IMG/VR virus record: IMGVR_UViG_3300014838_000037
Span: 1 to 41,744 of that record
DNA: 41,744 nt
Source of the DNA: a virus
Strand: one strand, 5' to 3'
In this document: one piece after another, positions 6,321-13,621 of the stretch
Numbering within the stretch: the stretch's first letter is position 1
Layout: each line of letters begins with the position of its first letter
Translations under genes and position numbers: made by a program
Notes under the pieces: model-generated
What the model saw: the letters and a program-made list of their open reading frames with translations, nothing else
Database searches by the model: none
Told to the model about the DNA's origin: nothing

Positions 6321-7478
6321 TTACAGGTTACCTTGCTGATTGGGCGTGTCAAGGGACGGAACAGTGAGATGAGGAATAAGCGGCATCATATAATAGTGTA
6401 ACCGGCCTTCGCCACTAAGATGCAGGGGTACGTTGATGCCAACATCACTGGGAGTGTTGAACTCCAGTATCATTTTCTTCCCCTCCAACATCTGCAGGCC
6501 TTCGAGAAATTTCCGCAAGCGGAACCAACCCCAGCCCACATATGTCCCTTCGCGAGAAGCACAAGAAATGTCCTCAGCAATGTCTGGGTGGGTACCCAGG
6601 CGCAGGAAGTCTGATGCGATCTTCAAGTATAGACGGCCTTCTCGATCGGTGGTGGTGGCCAGGCGTTTGACTGCATCCACCAGAACCTTGCTGCCAAAAA
6701 CGAACTTATTATCAAATGTGGTAGGACAAAAGTTGCGCCATATGGGATAGGGCCAGGGTAAGGAACGCCCGGCTATCCGCACCCCATCACATAAGGCAGC
6801 AAACTTTTCTTCATGCCACGCAAGTTGTACATCCCCACCGCTTCGTAAACGGGAGAGCAAAACCCTCATCAAAGGCTCCGTGGCCACCACGGACTCTCCG
6901 GTGAACTGGGCATCCAAACCGAGCTCCCAGTAGGCCAGGCGCGTGGGGTCACATGCCACCAAAGTGGGACCGGTGGCATCGATATAGACGCTTTCCAAAA
7001 CTGGGTATTTCAACAGCTGATTGTGTGGCCCCATCGGGCCAACCGAGCCGCCCTTGCTGATCTTGAGAAGACGGGTCAGGGCCTTCTTCAGTACATCAGC
7101 TCCAACCATCATGTTTGGATGAGAGAAGCTAATGTCAGACTTGGGCATCGTTTCTTTGGGTACTGCTATAACCATTCCCTTTTGCCCACCAGCTTGCCAT
7201 TGTACCATGTCTCTGGTTTGGTTGAATTGGACAGGCTGGGTATCCAGACCCTTCAACACCGATTTCATCGATGCGAGAGGCAACACCACTGCTCCCGGCG
7301 TACCGATAGCCTCTACGTCCACAGCTACCACTACATCATCAGAGCGTGTATGTGCCGTGAGAACAGAGCCCTCTAGGTCAAGACGAACATAAGCTTGGCG
7401 AGGTTGAGCAACCAGATCAAAGGCGTTGCTTAGTACGTCAGCCCGAACGGTGAACTGCTTAATCACCCTTGGCCGCAT
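6321..7478 (-). CDS. dnaN: DNA polymerase sliding clamp (DnaN-like)
   Basis: At 385 aa it is the usual size for a bacterial beta clamp. It starts MRPRVIKQFTVRADVLSNAFDLVA, like the first DnaN helix. Clamp-type segments follow: VLTAHTRSDDVVVAVDVEA, LESVYIDATGPTLVACDPTRLAYWEL in the middle domain, and HYYMMPLIPH near the C-terminus, where DnaN usually has a YLVMPMR-type ending. The protein should encircle DNA and tether a polymerase. Identity is divergent, so the call rests on these segments, the length and the replication context. The start ATG 7478 overlaps the end of the upstream small gene by 20 bp. No polymerase gene is seen in the window. Confidence 0.8.
   Translation of the reverse strand: MRPRVIKQFTVRADVLSNAFDLVAQPRQAYVRLDLEGSVLTAHTRSDDVVVAVDVEAIGTPGAVVLPLASMKSVLKGLDTQPVQFNQTRDMVQWQAGGQKGMVIAVPKETMPKSDISFSHPNMMVGADVLKKALTRLLKISKGGSVGPMGPHNQLLKYPVLESVYIDATGPTLVACDPTRLAYWELGLDAQFTGESVVATEPLMRVLLSRLRSGGDVQLAWHEEKFAALCDGVRIAGRSLPWPYPIWRNFCPTTFDNKFVFGSKVLVDAVKRLATTTDREGRLYLKIASDFLRLGTHPDIAEDISCASREGTYVGWGWFRLRKFLEGLQMLEGKKMILEFNTPSDVGINVPLHLSGEGRLHYYMMPLIPHLTVPSLDTPNQQGNL
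6325..6358 (-). promoter_or_regulatory. phage-family promoter P2 (minus), drives ssb
   Basis: CGTCCCTTGACA (6358-6347) is followed after 16 bp by TAACCT (6330-6325). It lies within the last codons of the clamp gene. The predicted leader to ssb is about 45 nt and contains the small palindrome GACCCAGTGGGTC. Confidence 0.65.
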
Positions 7479-7653
7479 TCTTCTGATGAAGCGCCTGGAT
7501 AATTGAGTCCCTAACTATAGGATAGGGAGCCCCCCGGCGACGCGCCTTCGCACCACGCCAGCCCACAGTTCTCGCCAGCTGTCGTAGCTCACGTCTTGAA
7601 AGATGTACCTCTGTACCGGCATAGGGACTAGGCAATGGTGGCCTTCTTATCAT
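7459..7653 (-). CDS. hypothetical small basic protein (64 aa)
   Basis: The reading frame is open far upstream (to 7923), but that part is antisense to nothing and overlaps the WhiB gene in another frame. I place the start at ATG 7653, which overlaps the last codons of whiB. The C-terminal part (SRRELRQLARTVGWRGAKARRRGAPYPIVRDSIIQAL) is basic and helical and resembles a small DNA-binding module, but I do not recognise a family. It sits between whiB and the sliding clamp. Confidence 0.5.
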   Translation of the reverse strand: MIRRPPLPSPYAGTEVHLSRRELRQLARTVGWRGAKARRRGAPYPIVRDSIIQALHQKNAAKGD

Positions 7654-8029
7654 CCATGGCTCTCTGGACAACAGGGAGCGCTTGTTTCTTCTGGCGAGGA
7701 ACTCGGTGCTTGACGGGAGCAACATCCCCGAAGTACCGGCGTCTTTGTGTGGCATCCATCCCGCCCCAGACACCATATGGTTCAGCGTCTGGCTTACGCA
7801 ACGCAAACGCCCGGCACTCAGGTCGGACAAAGCACTGCATGCATATTTCCTTAGCCTCGGCAATATCGAGGGTAGCATTTGAAAAGAAGATTTCTGGGTC
7901 CCCAACGGTACGGCACAGGCCACGTTTGGCCCAACCGGGTCGTCCGTCTATGGGCGCCAGCTCTTCAAGAGGTCCTGAAAGAGCCACTGCACCTTTACCT
8001 TTATGTAGACGCGTGAGAAAAAGTATCAT
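7628..8029 (-). CDS. WhiB-family iron-sulfur transcription regulator
   Basis: The 133-aa protein has the four WhiB cysteines at C39, C63, C66 and C72 (RGLCRTVGDPEIFF, then KEICMQCFVRPECRAFAL), ligands for a 4Fe-4S cluster. The signature turn GVWGGM is at 86-91, followed by a basic tail (RRRYFGDVAPVKHRVPRQKKQ). WhiB proteins occur only in actinobacteria and their phages and act on host sigma-factor region 4. Start: ATG 8029; a GTG at 7987 (behind AAAGG) would remove 14 residues that are not part of the domain and is an alternative. A structured leader with repeated hairpins and a phage promoter lies upstream. Confidence 0.93.
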   Translation of the reverse strand: MILFLTRLHKGKGAVALSGPLEELAPIDGRPGWAKRGLCRTVGDPEIFFSNATLDIAEAKEICMQCFVRPECRAFALRKPDAEPYGVWGGMDATQRRRYFGDVAPVKHRVPRQKKQALPVVQRAMDDKKATIA

Positions 8030-8035
8030 CTCACC

Positions 8036-8124
8036 GGACTTTGTCCTTGCGCCTCAAAAGGCACGGACTACCAGTGCTGTTTGCTGGGCTCTGCCCTAAT
8101 GCCTGAATAGGCACGGACTGCCAG
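8036..8124 (-). promoter_or_regulatory. structured leader of whiB with repeated hairpin module
   Basis: Two 24-bp elements in the same direction (8124-8101 and 8074-8051) differ at only three positions. Each reads CTGGyAGTCCG followed by TGCCT, a 4-nt loop and AGGC, a small hairpin. A third hairpin, GGAC-AAA-GTCC (8046-8036), lies just before the whiB start. This leader of about 110 nt lies between the predicted start of transcription (about 8138) and whiB. It could be a translational control region or protein-binding repeats. Confidence 0.55.
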
Positions 8125-8144
8125 GATGTGCTGCGAAGGTTCTT

Positions 8145-8178
8145 AGCCTACCCCCGCGGTACGCCCCGTCAAGGGACG
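8145..8178 (-). promoter_or_regulatory. phage-family promoter P3 (minus), drives whiB
   Basis: CGTCCCTTGACG (8178-8167) is followed after 16 bp by TAGGCT (8150-8145). It lies at the 3' end of the 160-aa Zn-protein gene and points towards whiB. Confidence 0.65.
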
Positions 8179-8651
8179 CCTAACTGGATTGTAGCTAAAA
8201 GCTCCAGCTCAGCCAGAAGGTCCGACTCAATCGAAAGCTCAGCTTTCGGCCTTCGGGGAGTGGTACCATACGCGCTCTCCAGGCAATCCAAGTGAAGGTC
8301 AGTATAGACCACCGTGAAGTTGTAGTCAAGGCCCCTGTCAAGACGTAGTGAGAAACGGGCATCGTTGGTATACTTGTGACAAAGGGCACACCACCAGGCC
8401 CCCAGGGGATAGATTGACCAGGTCTCTCTCGCCAAGAGAGGCCGGACAGCGTCGTAAAGCTCCCCACCTGCCGGCCCGCCGGCCCTGACCCAGTCCAAAA
8501 TAGACAGAGCACACTCCAGATGGATGCATAGTGGCAGCTGGCGACGCTTGTGGTCCAGCTCAGTCAAAGTCCCACTCCGACCACCACAGAGGTGACAGAT
8601 AGGGAAGAATGGGAGGTGATGTCCCTCCCTCCATACCTGGCTTCGGGTCAC
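8169..8651 (-). CDS. putative zinc-binding protein (160 aa)
   Basis: Cysteine pairs occur at CHLCGG (about residues 19-22), CIHLEC (about 42-47) and WWCALCHKY (about 87-92), with a further His and Cys downstream (LHLDCLE). This arrangement suggests one or two zinc ribbons. LDHKRRQLPLC resembles part of an HNH/zinc-ribbon core, but the full HNH motif is not present. The start is GTG 8651, since the frame is closed upstream. The start codon lies within a perfect 9-bp inverted repeat. The function is unknown. Confidence 0.6.
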   Translation of the reverse strand: MTRSQVWREGHHLPFFPICHLCGGRSGTLTELDHKRRQLPLCIHLECALSILDWVRAGGPAGGELYDAVRPLLARETWSIYPLGAWWCALCHKYTNDARFSLRLDRGLDYNFTVVYTDLHLDCLESAYGTTPRRPKAELSIESDLLAELELLATIQLGVP

Positions 8652-8660
8652 GACCCGAAG
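8641..8660. repeat. 9-bp inverted repeat over a start codon
   Basis: CTTCGGGTC-AC-GACCCGAAG is a perfect inverted repeat covering the GTG start of the 160-aa Zn protein. In the mRNA it could hide the start codon; as DNA it could be an operator. Confidence 0.6.
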
Positions 8661-8664
8661 TGTA

Positions 8665-9375
8665 CTACCATCCTAAGCGCGGGTCAACCCGCTCAAGCTG
8701 AGCCGGCGTCATGATATGCTTGCACATGGCATCAGCGGCCCACCGGAACCGGACGCCGGCTCGGGCGCAGGCCTGAGCCCACCCTACGTCCTCGCCCTGG
8801 GAGTGGTACTCGTACTCGACATGGTACGCCTGAGGCGTCATCAGGATGCTGCCCATAAGGACGTCCACCTTCTGACTGCCGTGGAGCTCGGTCTCAGTGA
8901 CAGGGCGGAATACCATGGCGTTGCCACCTAGCATGGCCTTGGAAGGATGCTCACGTCCAACGGAGCTCATATAGAGGTGCATCCCCACAGCGCCAGCATC
9001 GGGATGGGAGTAGTAAACGCTGAGCACCTCCACCAGTGCATTTGGAGCGGGGAGAATATCCGAATCGAGGGACCAGAAGAATTCTGGTCTCTGCCGACAA
9101 GCCTGTGCCAACAATTGGTTGCGCAATGTAACCATGTGATGTAGCCGAGGCGGCGCCCAGTTTCTGGCCTTGGGGGGAGTAGGCTCATCCGTCAACAGGA
9201 CATCGGCATCTTGTGCCAAAACCAAGTCTTGAGTCTCTGTGTCCCACCTAGGACAGACAAAAATGAACTCAGGACACAAATCAGCCTGCTCACAAGCTAC
9301 CCGGACATATTCAAACCACGTAGACAGGACCCACGCCCGGTTTGTAACGGGGCAGCCTATAAGCAGGCTGGTCAT
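8665..9375 (-). CDS. glycosyltransferase, GT-A fold
   Basis: The 236-aa protein starts LLIGCPVTNRAWVLSTWFEYV, followed by alternating strands and helices. A DxD metal/nucleotide-sugar motif lies in FFWSLDSDILP (D104, D106). LGGNAMVFRPV and the C-terminal EDVGWAQACARAGVRFRWA match the second half of family 2-like or Anp1-like transferases, with an acidic ED base candidate. It transfers a sugar from a nucleotide donor. The acceptor could be modified phage DNA, a virion protein or a host surface component. The start ATG 9375 lies 13 bp after the upstream stop and has no strong ribosome-binding site. Confidence 0.8.
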   Translation of the reverse strand: MTSLLIGCPVTNRAWVLSTWFEYVRVACEQADLCPEFIFVCPRWDTETQDLVLAQDADVLLTDEPTPPKARNWAPPRLHHMVTLRNQLLAQACRQRPEFFWSLDSDILPAPNALVEVLSVYYSHPDAGAVGMHLYMSSVGREHPSKAMLGGNAMVFRPVTETELHGSQKVDVLMGSILMTPQAYHVEYEYHSQGEDVGWAQACARAGVRFRWAADAMCKHIMTPAQLERVDPRLGW

Positions 9376-9388
9376 GTTGTGAGGTGGA

Positions 9389-9994
9389 TCAAACGCCGGT
9401 AGCTACACCGACGATGGTGTCTGGAGGAGCTGGGGCGGCTGCTGGAGGAACGGCAGGCGGAGCCACCGCCACATTGACCGCAGATGGACCCGCCGTAACT
9501 GACCCGAGTAGCTTCTTCAGTTCATCTCGAACAATGGCGGCGATGGCCTCTTGGTCCACACCTGGAATAGTGGCGTAACGTGCCTTGAGATCACTGACAT
9601 CACTTTCCACAGTAGTCAGTCGACCGGTTGCGGAAGCAAGTAGAGGCTGGATGACGGGAACGCTGGCCAAAAATTGCTTCAGCTTGTAAGCAGATATCCT
9701 GATGTCACTGATGTTATCAGCCACCCATTGCTGGGAGGACGTATATACCCGGTCAAGGGTAGCTCGACTGAGGCCATGTGCCTTGATAGCGTCTATCACG
9801 ATCTCCGCTATGTGCACAGTAGCAGCAAGGAAGACGCCGACGGAGACGATGACGGCTTGAGCCGTTGCCGTATCAAAGGCATGCCCCGGCTTCCAGATGG
9901 CCAACACGGTCGGCACGGCGACGAGAAGGAACTTGACGAAATTATTCACCCATTTGGGCGTGTTGGTGGGAAGGACTGGAGTAGGGGTGCTCAA
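9389..9994 (-). CDS. membrane protein with coiled-coil tail (possible holin-like)
   Basis: The 201-aa protein has two hydrophobic segments near the N-terminus (about residues 18-36 and 46-68), a helical region to about 160, and an Ala/Pro-rich end. The topology is compatible with a holin or other inner-membrane protein, but no lysis genes lie next to it. The start codon is TTG 9994 with GAGAGG 5 nt upstream; no ATG in this frame is better placed. A variant copy of the phage promoter precedes it. Confidence 0.6.
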   Translation of the reverse strand: MSTPTPVLPTNTPKWVNNFVKFLLVAVPTVLAIWKPGHAFDTATAQAVIVSVGVFLAATVHIAEIVIDAIKAHGLSRATLDRVYTSSQQWVADNISDIRISAYKLKQFLASVPVIQPLLASATGRLTTVESDVSDLKARYATIPGVDQEAIAAIVRDELKKLLGSVTAGPSAVNVAVAPPAVPPAAAPAPPDTIVGVATGV

Positions 9995-10027
9995 TGGAAC
10001 CTCTCTTATGGGTTAGCGGTTGATATG

Positions 10028-10062
10028 ATTCAAACCGACAGGTGGTGGGTTGTCAATGGACG
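10028..10062 (-). promoter_or_regulatory. variant phage-family promoter P11 (minus)
   Basis: CGTCCATTGACA (10062-10051) differs from the family at one position. TTGAAT (10033-10028) lies 17 bp downstream as a weaker -10. It would serve the membrane-protein gene (9994-9389). Confidence 0.45.
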
Positions 10063-10063
10063 C

Positions 10064-11653
10064 TCAAATTTGATCATTGTCGTCGAAATATGTGTCGTCA
10101 GATCGGAACTTCTCTACCAAGGTTAGCCTGCCATTGTCCAGCTTCAGATGCTTTTCTTCTAGGAGTACCCGGATGGCGGCAGCCACAAAGACGGGCTTTT
10201 GGACCTGCTTACCGACAACATCCTGGATCTTCTCTTCGGAACAGGAACCGTTACATTCCATGTAACGCGAGACCTTCTCCATGATGTTGGTTGGCCTTAG
10301 GTTAGGAGACGCTCCACCTGGGTACAACTGAGCAAAGAGCATAGGCCCAATAGGGGTGAGGAAGAAGTCGGCTATAACGCCCTCATCGTCTGTATAGGCT
10401 CGTAAGTAGCCACCCTTGTCCTTATAGAGACGAAGACGAATCAGCCCCCTCTTGCCTTTGGGTGCCCCCGCAGAAACCCGGCCGGGTTTCTCCAAGGCAG
10501 TAAATGAATAGGCAGCCCCAGTGGTTGCGGCTTTCTTGTGCTGAGCCCCGAATATGGTTGGTGTCTCTGACCCCTTGGGAGTGTGGTCAATGCAAAGCAA
10601 GGCCGCCCCCTGGGCCATCAGAGGGCGAAGAAATTCCAGCTCGAAGTGAGAAAAGTCAGAGTTAGACTCCGGCACCTTGCCCATAATAGACATAGCTCCG
10701 GTCATGCCGTCCACAATCACCAGGTCAGGTTTGCGCGCAACGCATGCCTGCAACAAAGCCTCCGCAGCGGGATCCCAACCACTATGAGGGGCTATGTACA
10801 TAGCGCGCCCCTCATCCATTGTCATGCGACTGGTGTCAGCACCCAACAGCTTGAAGTGATCAGCAACATCTCGTGGTCCGTTTTCAGCATCGATATAGAG
10901 AAACGACCCTCCGCCGTTGAACACTTCCACACACGCCAGCTGAGCAAACCAACTCTTACCCGACTCGGGCGGCCCAAACGCAAAGTTCAGCTTGCCACGG
11001 TAGAGAAGCGCTACACCATCTGACCGGTGAAGAATGTCAGGCGGCGGCGGTGGCCCTAGTTGTGCTGCCAAGGACAGATCGATCAGTGCCCATGTGGATC
11101 CACCAGTATGTTGGACACCCTCTTCTATCTGCAGGTAGCCTTCTATGTCCTCAATAAGGGTGCTGTCTTCGCCTAAGAACGTGGGCTCACCATAGCCACT
11201 TGCTGCCAGGTCTCGTACACAGGCTTCAAAATCACCATTGAACTGAGTGGCCACCCAAAGACCAAAGGGATCATAACTCTTGCGTAGTTCTACTTGTGGG
11301 TAAAGGTCTGTTACCCCAGAGGACCAAATGGCTATACCACCGTCAGGATAAACAGTGGCGCTAGCTCCTTGTCGTGGGTCCTTACCTGGGCGTGTCCAGT
11401 GATCACCCTGGTGATCAGTATGAGCATGAGTGAACCCCAGCCAACCCAGCACCTCTTCTCCTGTGTGCTGGGCATTGAAATCATCACCAGGACGCCCGGC
11501 GGCTGACGGAAGACGAGTGATAGTAGCTTCAACAGGCCTTGGCTTCTCTTCCAGGATCTTCTGGCCGGCGGCGAGATAAGAGGCCAGGCTATCGAAAGTA
11601 TAAACTGGTGCCCGTTCGATATGATCCAGTGATAGTTGTTCGATGGCGCTCAT
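10064..11653 (-). CDS. replicative helicase / RepA-like RecA-fold ATPase
   Basis: This is a 529-aa protein. The N-terminal part (about residues 60-150) has a small domain reminiscent of those that precede helicases in phage primase-helicases. A RecA-fold ATPase follows: Walker A FGPPESGKSW (227-235), the strand FLYIDAENGP, Walker B LVIVDG (311-316), and CIDHTPKG as the third motif. The C-terminal about 90 residues look like a winged helix. It likely unwinds DNA at the fork or loads at the origin. It is the last gene of the operon starting at 13255 and lies 8 bp after the primase gene. Alternative: a RepA-type origin helicase. Confidence 0.8.
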   Translation of the reverse strand: MSAIEQLSLDHIERAPVYTFDSLASYLAAGQKILEEKPRPVEATITRLPSAAGRPGDDFNAQHTGEEVLGWLGFTHAHTDHQGDHWTRPGKDPRQGASATVYPDGGIAIWSSGVTDLYPQVELRKSYDPFGLWVATQFNGDFEACVRDLAASGYGEPTFLGEDSTLIEDIEGYLQIEEGVQHTGGSTWALIDLSLAAQLGPPPPPDILHRSDGVALLYRGKLNFAFGPPESGKSWFAQLACVEVFNGGGSFLYIDAENGPRDVADHFKLLGADTSRMTMDEGRAMYIAPHSGWDPAAEALLQACVARKPDLVIVDGMTGAMSIMGKVPESNSDFSHFELEFLRPLMAQGAALLCIDHTPKGSETPTIFGAQHKKAATTGAAYSFTALEKPGRVSAGAPKGKRGLIRLRLYKDKGGYLRAYTDDEGVIADFFLTPIGPMLFAQLYPGGASPNLRPTNIMEKVSRYMECNGSCSEEKIQDVVGKQVQKPVFVAAAIRVLLEEKHLKLDNGRLTLVEKFRSDDTYFDDNDQI

Positions 11654-11661
11654 GCGCCCTC

Positions 11662-12279
11662 CTAAATTGTTTCAGAAATTGTAACAGGCACTACTGTTGG
11701 TAGCTGCTTAGCATTGACGCTTCCAGCAAGACGCAAGATCCTGTCGATGTTATAAACATCATCCAACTTGTAACCTACGGCAGACGCCTTGGCCATAATG
11801 GTAGCACCCCACTGACGCAAGGCGATACCCGCCTCAGGCATAACCAAGGGTTCATCTAATAGCCAGTATGGATGATAGCCGCCGCCTGTCCTGACCACCA
11901 GAGACGGTGGAGGTAGTTGGTCTAAAAAGAGTCTCACAGCAGCTTCGTCCGGAGGATAATTGGTAGCCTTGTGGTTCGGTCCCAGGGTGTCTATATCGGC
12001 AAAGAAGGCAGGTAGATGCGCGCAGTCATCGATGCCGCCTCGTCCATGAGAAAGACGTTCTATCCTGGTAGCGACACCGTACCAGACACAGTGGGTCTCC
12101 ACCAAGGGGGCGATTTGCCTAATTAACCTGCCTAGGCGGCCTACTTCACCCCACAACACTTTCTGAGGAGCCTCAGTGTGTGCCCGGTCGATAGCAAAGA
12201 CACTGACCCACTCATCTTCGGGGCAGCGACTAAAGACCGTCTCTAGGAAGGTCAGTGCCACCTCTTCATCAAAGCTCAC
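11662..12279 (-). CDS. primase-polymerase (archaeo-eukaryotic primase fold)
   Basis: The 205-aa protein contains the three motifs of the AEP/PrimPol superfamily: FFADIDTLG (about 92-100, metal-binding Asp pair), SLVVRTGGGYHPYWLLDEP (about 126-144, with His near the nucleotide) and DRILRLAGSVNAK (179-191). It makes primers, possibly with polymerase activity, and pairs with the helicase gene just downstream. The start is GTG 12279, which overlaps the TGA of the exonuclease gene. It is shorter than primase-helicase fusions because the helicase is a separate protein here. Confidence 0.82.
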   Translation of the reverse strand: MSFDEEVALTFLETVFSRCPEDEWVSVFAIDRAHTEAPQKVLWGEVGRLGRLIRQIAPLVETHCVWYGVATRIERLSHGRGGIDDCAHLPAFFADIDTLGPNHKATNYPPDEAAVRLFLDQLPPPSLVVRTGGGYHPYWLLDEPLVMPEAGIALRQWGATIMAKASAVGYKLDDVYNIDRILRLAGSVNAKQLPTVVPVTISETI

Positions 12280-12896
12280 TCCTGTCCCACCGTAAGATGA
12301 CTAGTGATCTCCCTGTACAGAGCCCGCGCCCACCGCGCATCTTCCAATGCCTCATGAGCCGTGAAGGCTTCGATATCCACGCCCACCGCCAGGGAGAGCG
12401 CCTTGGAGCTCCATGGCAGGGGTATCGGCAAGACCGATTGTCCAGCCTCCGCCCGGCCGGCCAGGTACCCAACACACAAAGCTTCCACGTCGATCAGGTG
12501 GTAGTGCCAGTTATGAGGGATGCGGAGACTGTTTAGAAGAAGCCGAAGTCGCTCCTCGTCAAAGCTCACGACCGCACCCACCAGATGATGGCCCCAGGTC
12601 AGTTTCGCTACTTCCTCGGCTACCACCGCTTTCGGGTAAGCCCCCTTGAGACTCCGGCATCGCCAACCCTTGGACTCTGGGTTTACTGGCACCTCCACCA
12701 TGAACCCCTGTGGGTGCCGCTTATGGAAACCACCAATCTGGAGAGCGAATGGGTCAGCATCAGCCAGCTCCTGGTTTGTCAGCTCTACCATCCAGGATTT
12801 CTCGTCTCCCTTTGCGGTGATCAGGCCCACCTCCCAGATGGCATGCTTGGTGGGGTCAAGCCCCGTTGTCTCGGTATCAATGTAAACCTCACCCAT
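12276..12896 (-). CDS. DnaQ-like 3'-5' exonuclease (DEDDh)
   Basis: This is a 206-aa protein. Exo I is YIDTETTGLDP at the N-terminus (Asp and Glu metal ligands), followed by WEVGLIT. Exo II is probably the VSFDEERL/HLIDVEAL region. Exo III is HEALEDARWARALY near the C-terminus (His and Asp of the DEDDh type). Such proteins proofread or trim DNA ends. The start ATG 12896 overlaps the upstream TGA (TGATG). With the sliding clamp, it resembles parts of a bacterial Pol III system. Confidence 0.85.
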   Translation of the reverse strand: MGEVYIDTETTGLDPTKHAIWEVGLITAKGDEKSWMVELTNQELADADPFALQIGGFHKRHPQGFMVEVPVNPESKGWRCRSLKGAYPKAVVAEEVAKLTWGHHLVGAVVSFDEERLRLLLNSLRIPHNWHYHLIDVEALCVGYLAGRAEAGQSVLPIPLPWSSKALSLAVGVDIEAFTAHEALEDARWARALYREITSHLTVGQE

Positions 12897-13255
12897 CAAA
12901 AACCCTCCTTATCTACTTGACCGCCATAGTCCAATATGGCGTCGCGGATGATCCCTCTGAACTCTTCACTCAGCTCTACGCCGGCTTCCATGATCTGTCT
13001 GAAATAGTTACCAGAGAAATCGGTCGCACTCTCCCCAACAGGAGGTCCAGCAAGAGCCTGAATTGAGACGTTGACGGCGGCGAGTGTGTCTAAGAGCATG
13101 ACTGAGCCCACCGAGGCACCGATCCAGTCACGCCGTTCTACTCTTCGAGCCAGAACATCCGTCGATTCGCGAAGTAACTGGGCTATGACCAGGGGTTCGG
13201 TTTCCTCAGTGAGGCCGTACCTCTCCCGTAGTGCGGATTCTAAGTCTTGCGTCAT
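12896..13255 (-). CDS. hypothetical protein, first gene of replication operon (119 aa)
   Basis: This helical protein, MTQDLESALRERYG..., belongs to no recognised family. I start it at ATG 13255, although the frame is open to 13321, because a promoter with -10 TACTAT (13270-13265) lies inside the longer version. The ATG is 9 nt after that -10, so the mRNA would be leaderless or have a leader of 2-3 nt. No ribosome-binding site is needed or seen. The stop overlaps the exonuclease start. Confidence 0.65.
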   Translation of the reverse strand: MTQDLESALRERYGLTEETEPLVIAQLLRESTDVLARRVERRDWIGASVGSVMLLDTLAAVNVSIQALAGPPVGESATDFSGNYFRQIMEAGVELSEEFRGIIRDAILDYGGQVDKEGF

Positions 13256-13264
13256 GATGAATGC

Positions 13265-13299
13265 ATAGTAAGGAGAGGCAGCCGGTCCGTCAAGAGACG
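13265..13299 (-). promoter_or_regulatory. phage-family promoter P4 (minus), replication operon
   Basis: CGTCTCTTGACG (13299-13288, one difference from the family) is followed after 17 bp by TACTAT (13270-13265), a strong -10. It drives the operon 13255-10064 from a start codon 9 nt downstream of the -10. Confidence 0.75.
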
Positions 13300-13444
13300 C
13301 GCCCTTCGCGTCCATTGACACTTGACAAACGAGCTGCTAGACCTCTTGCTGGAGGGATCTGGGCGCCAGAACCAGACTCTTTGTTTGCTTGGTGCCACCA
13401 GTGAGGCGAGGAATTTGATCCTGGATGGTTACCAGAAACGGATC

Positions 13445-13490
13445 GTAGGTTTCATTTATTGCAGATTGTAGGTTGCGTTTATCGCAAACT
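13445..13490. repeat. tandem 23-bp iteron-like repeats
   Basis: Two adjacent 23-bp copies (13445-13467 and 13468-13490) share 18 positions and begin GTAGGTT. The second contains a perfect hairpin, TTGCG-TTTAT-CGCAA (13473-13487). Together with the neighbouring AGATCT palindromes they form the core of the only long noncoding stretch in the window. An origin of replication or regulator-binding array is plausible. Confidence 0.6.
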
Positions 13491-13497
13491 CGCCACT

Positions 13498-13554
13498 AAT
13501 AGATCTATTGGATTTGTTTACTAATAGATCTATTAGATCTATTAACAAGATCTT
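13498..13554. repeat. array of AGATCT palindromes in an AT-rich segment
   Basis: The 12-bp palindrome AATAGATCTATT occurs at 13498-13509 and 13523-13534. A third, partly overlapping copy (TTAGATCTATTAA) and a variant AAGATCTT follow to 13554. The segment is much more AT-rich than the rest of the window. It lies just upstream (to the right) of the iteron-like pair, and both lie in 13256-13621, where I find no ORF. Confidence 0.7.
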
Positions 13555-13581
13555 TAAACAAGCGCCCTGGGGGCTAAGTCG

Positions 13582-13616
13582 AGTGTAGAGGTAGATGTGA
13601 GGCTTGTCAAGGGACG
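13582..13616 (-). promoter_or_regulatory. phage-family promoter P5 (minus), no gene directly downstream
   Basis: CGTCCCTTGACA (13616-13605) is followed after 17 bp by TACACT (13587-13582). The predicted transcript starts near 13575 and crosses the palindrome array and the iterons. There is no credible ORF before 13255. It may make a noncoding RNA, a long leader for the replication operon, or a primer transcript. Confidence 0.65.
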
Positions 13617-13621
13617 CTTCC

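Noticed and set aside
7654-7923. Upstream extension of the minus-strand frame ending at 7459
   Set aside because: It overlaps the WhiB gene in another frame; WhiB has the four cysteines and GVWGGM. I kept only the part after ATG 7653.
13315-13343. Plus-strand promoter formed by TCCATTGACA and TAGACC
   Set aside because: The -10 match is poor and there is no gene or conserved feature downstream on that strand; it may only be the edge of the control region.
13445-13554. CRISPR-like array
   Set aside because: The repeats are tandem or overlapping palindromes with no spacers of regular length, and no cas genes lie nearby.
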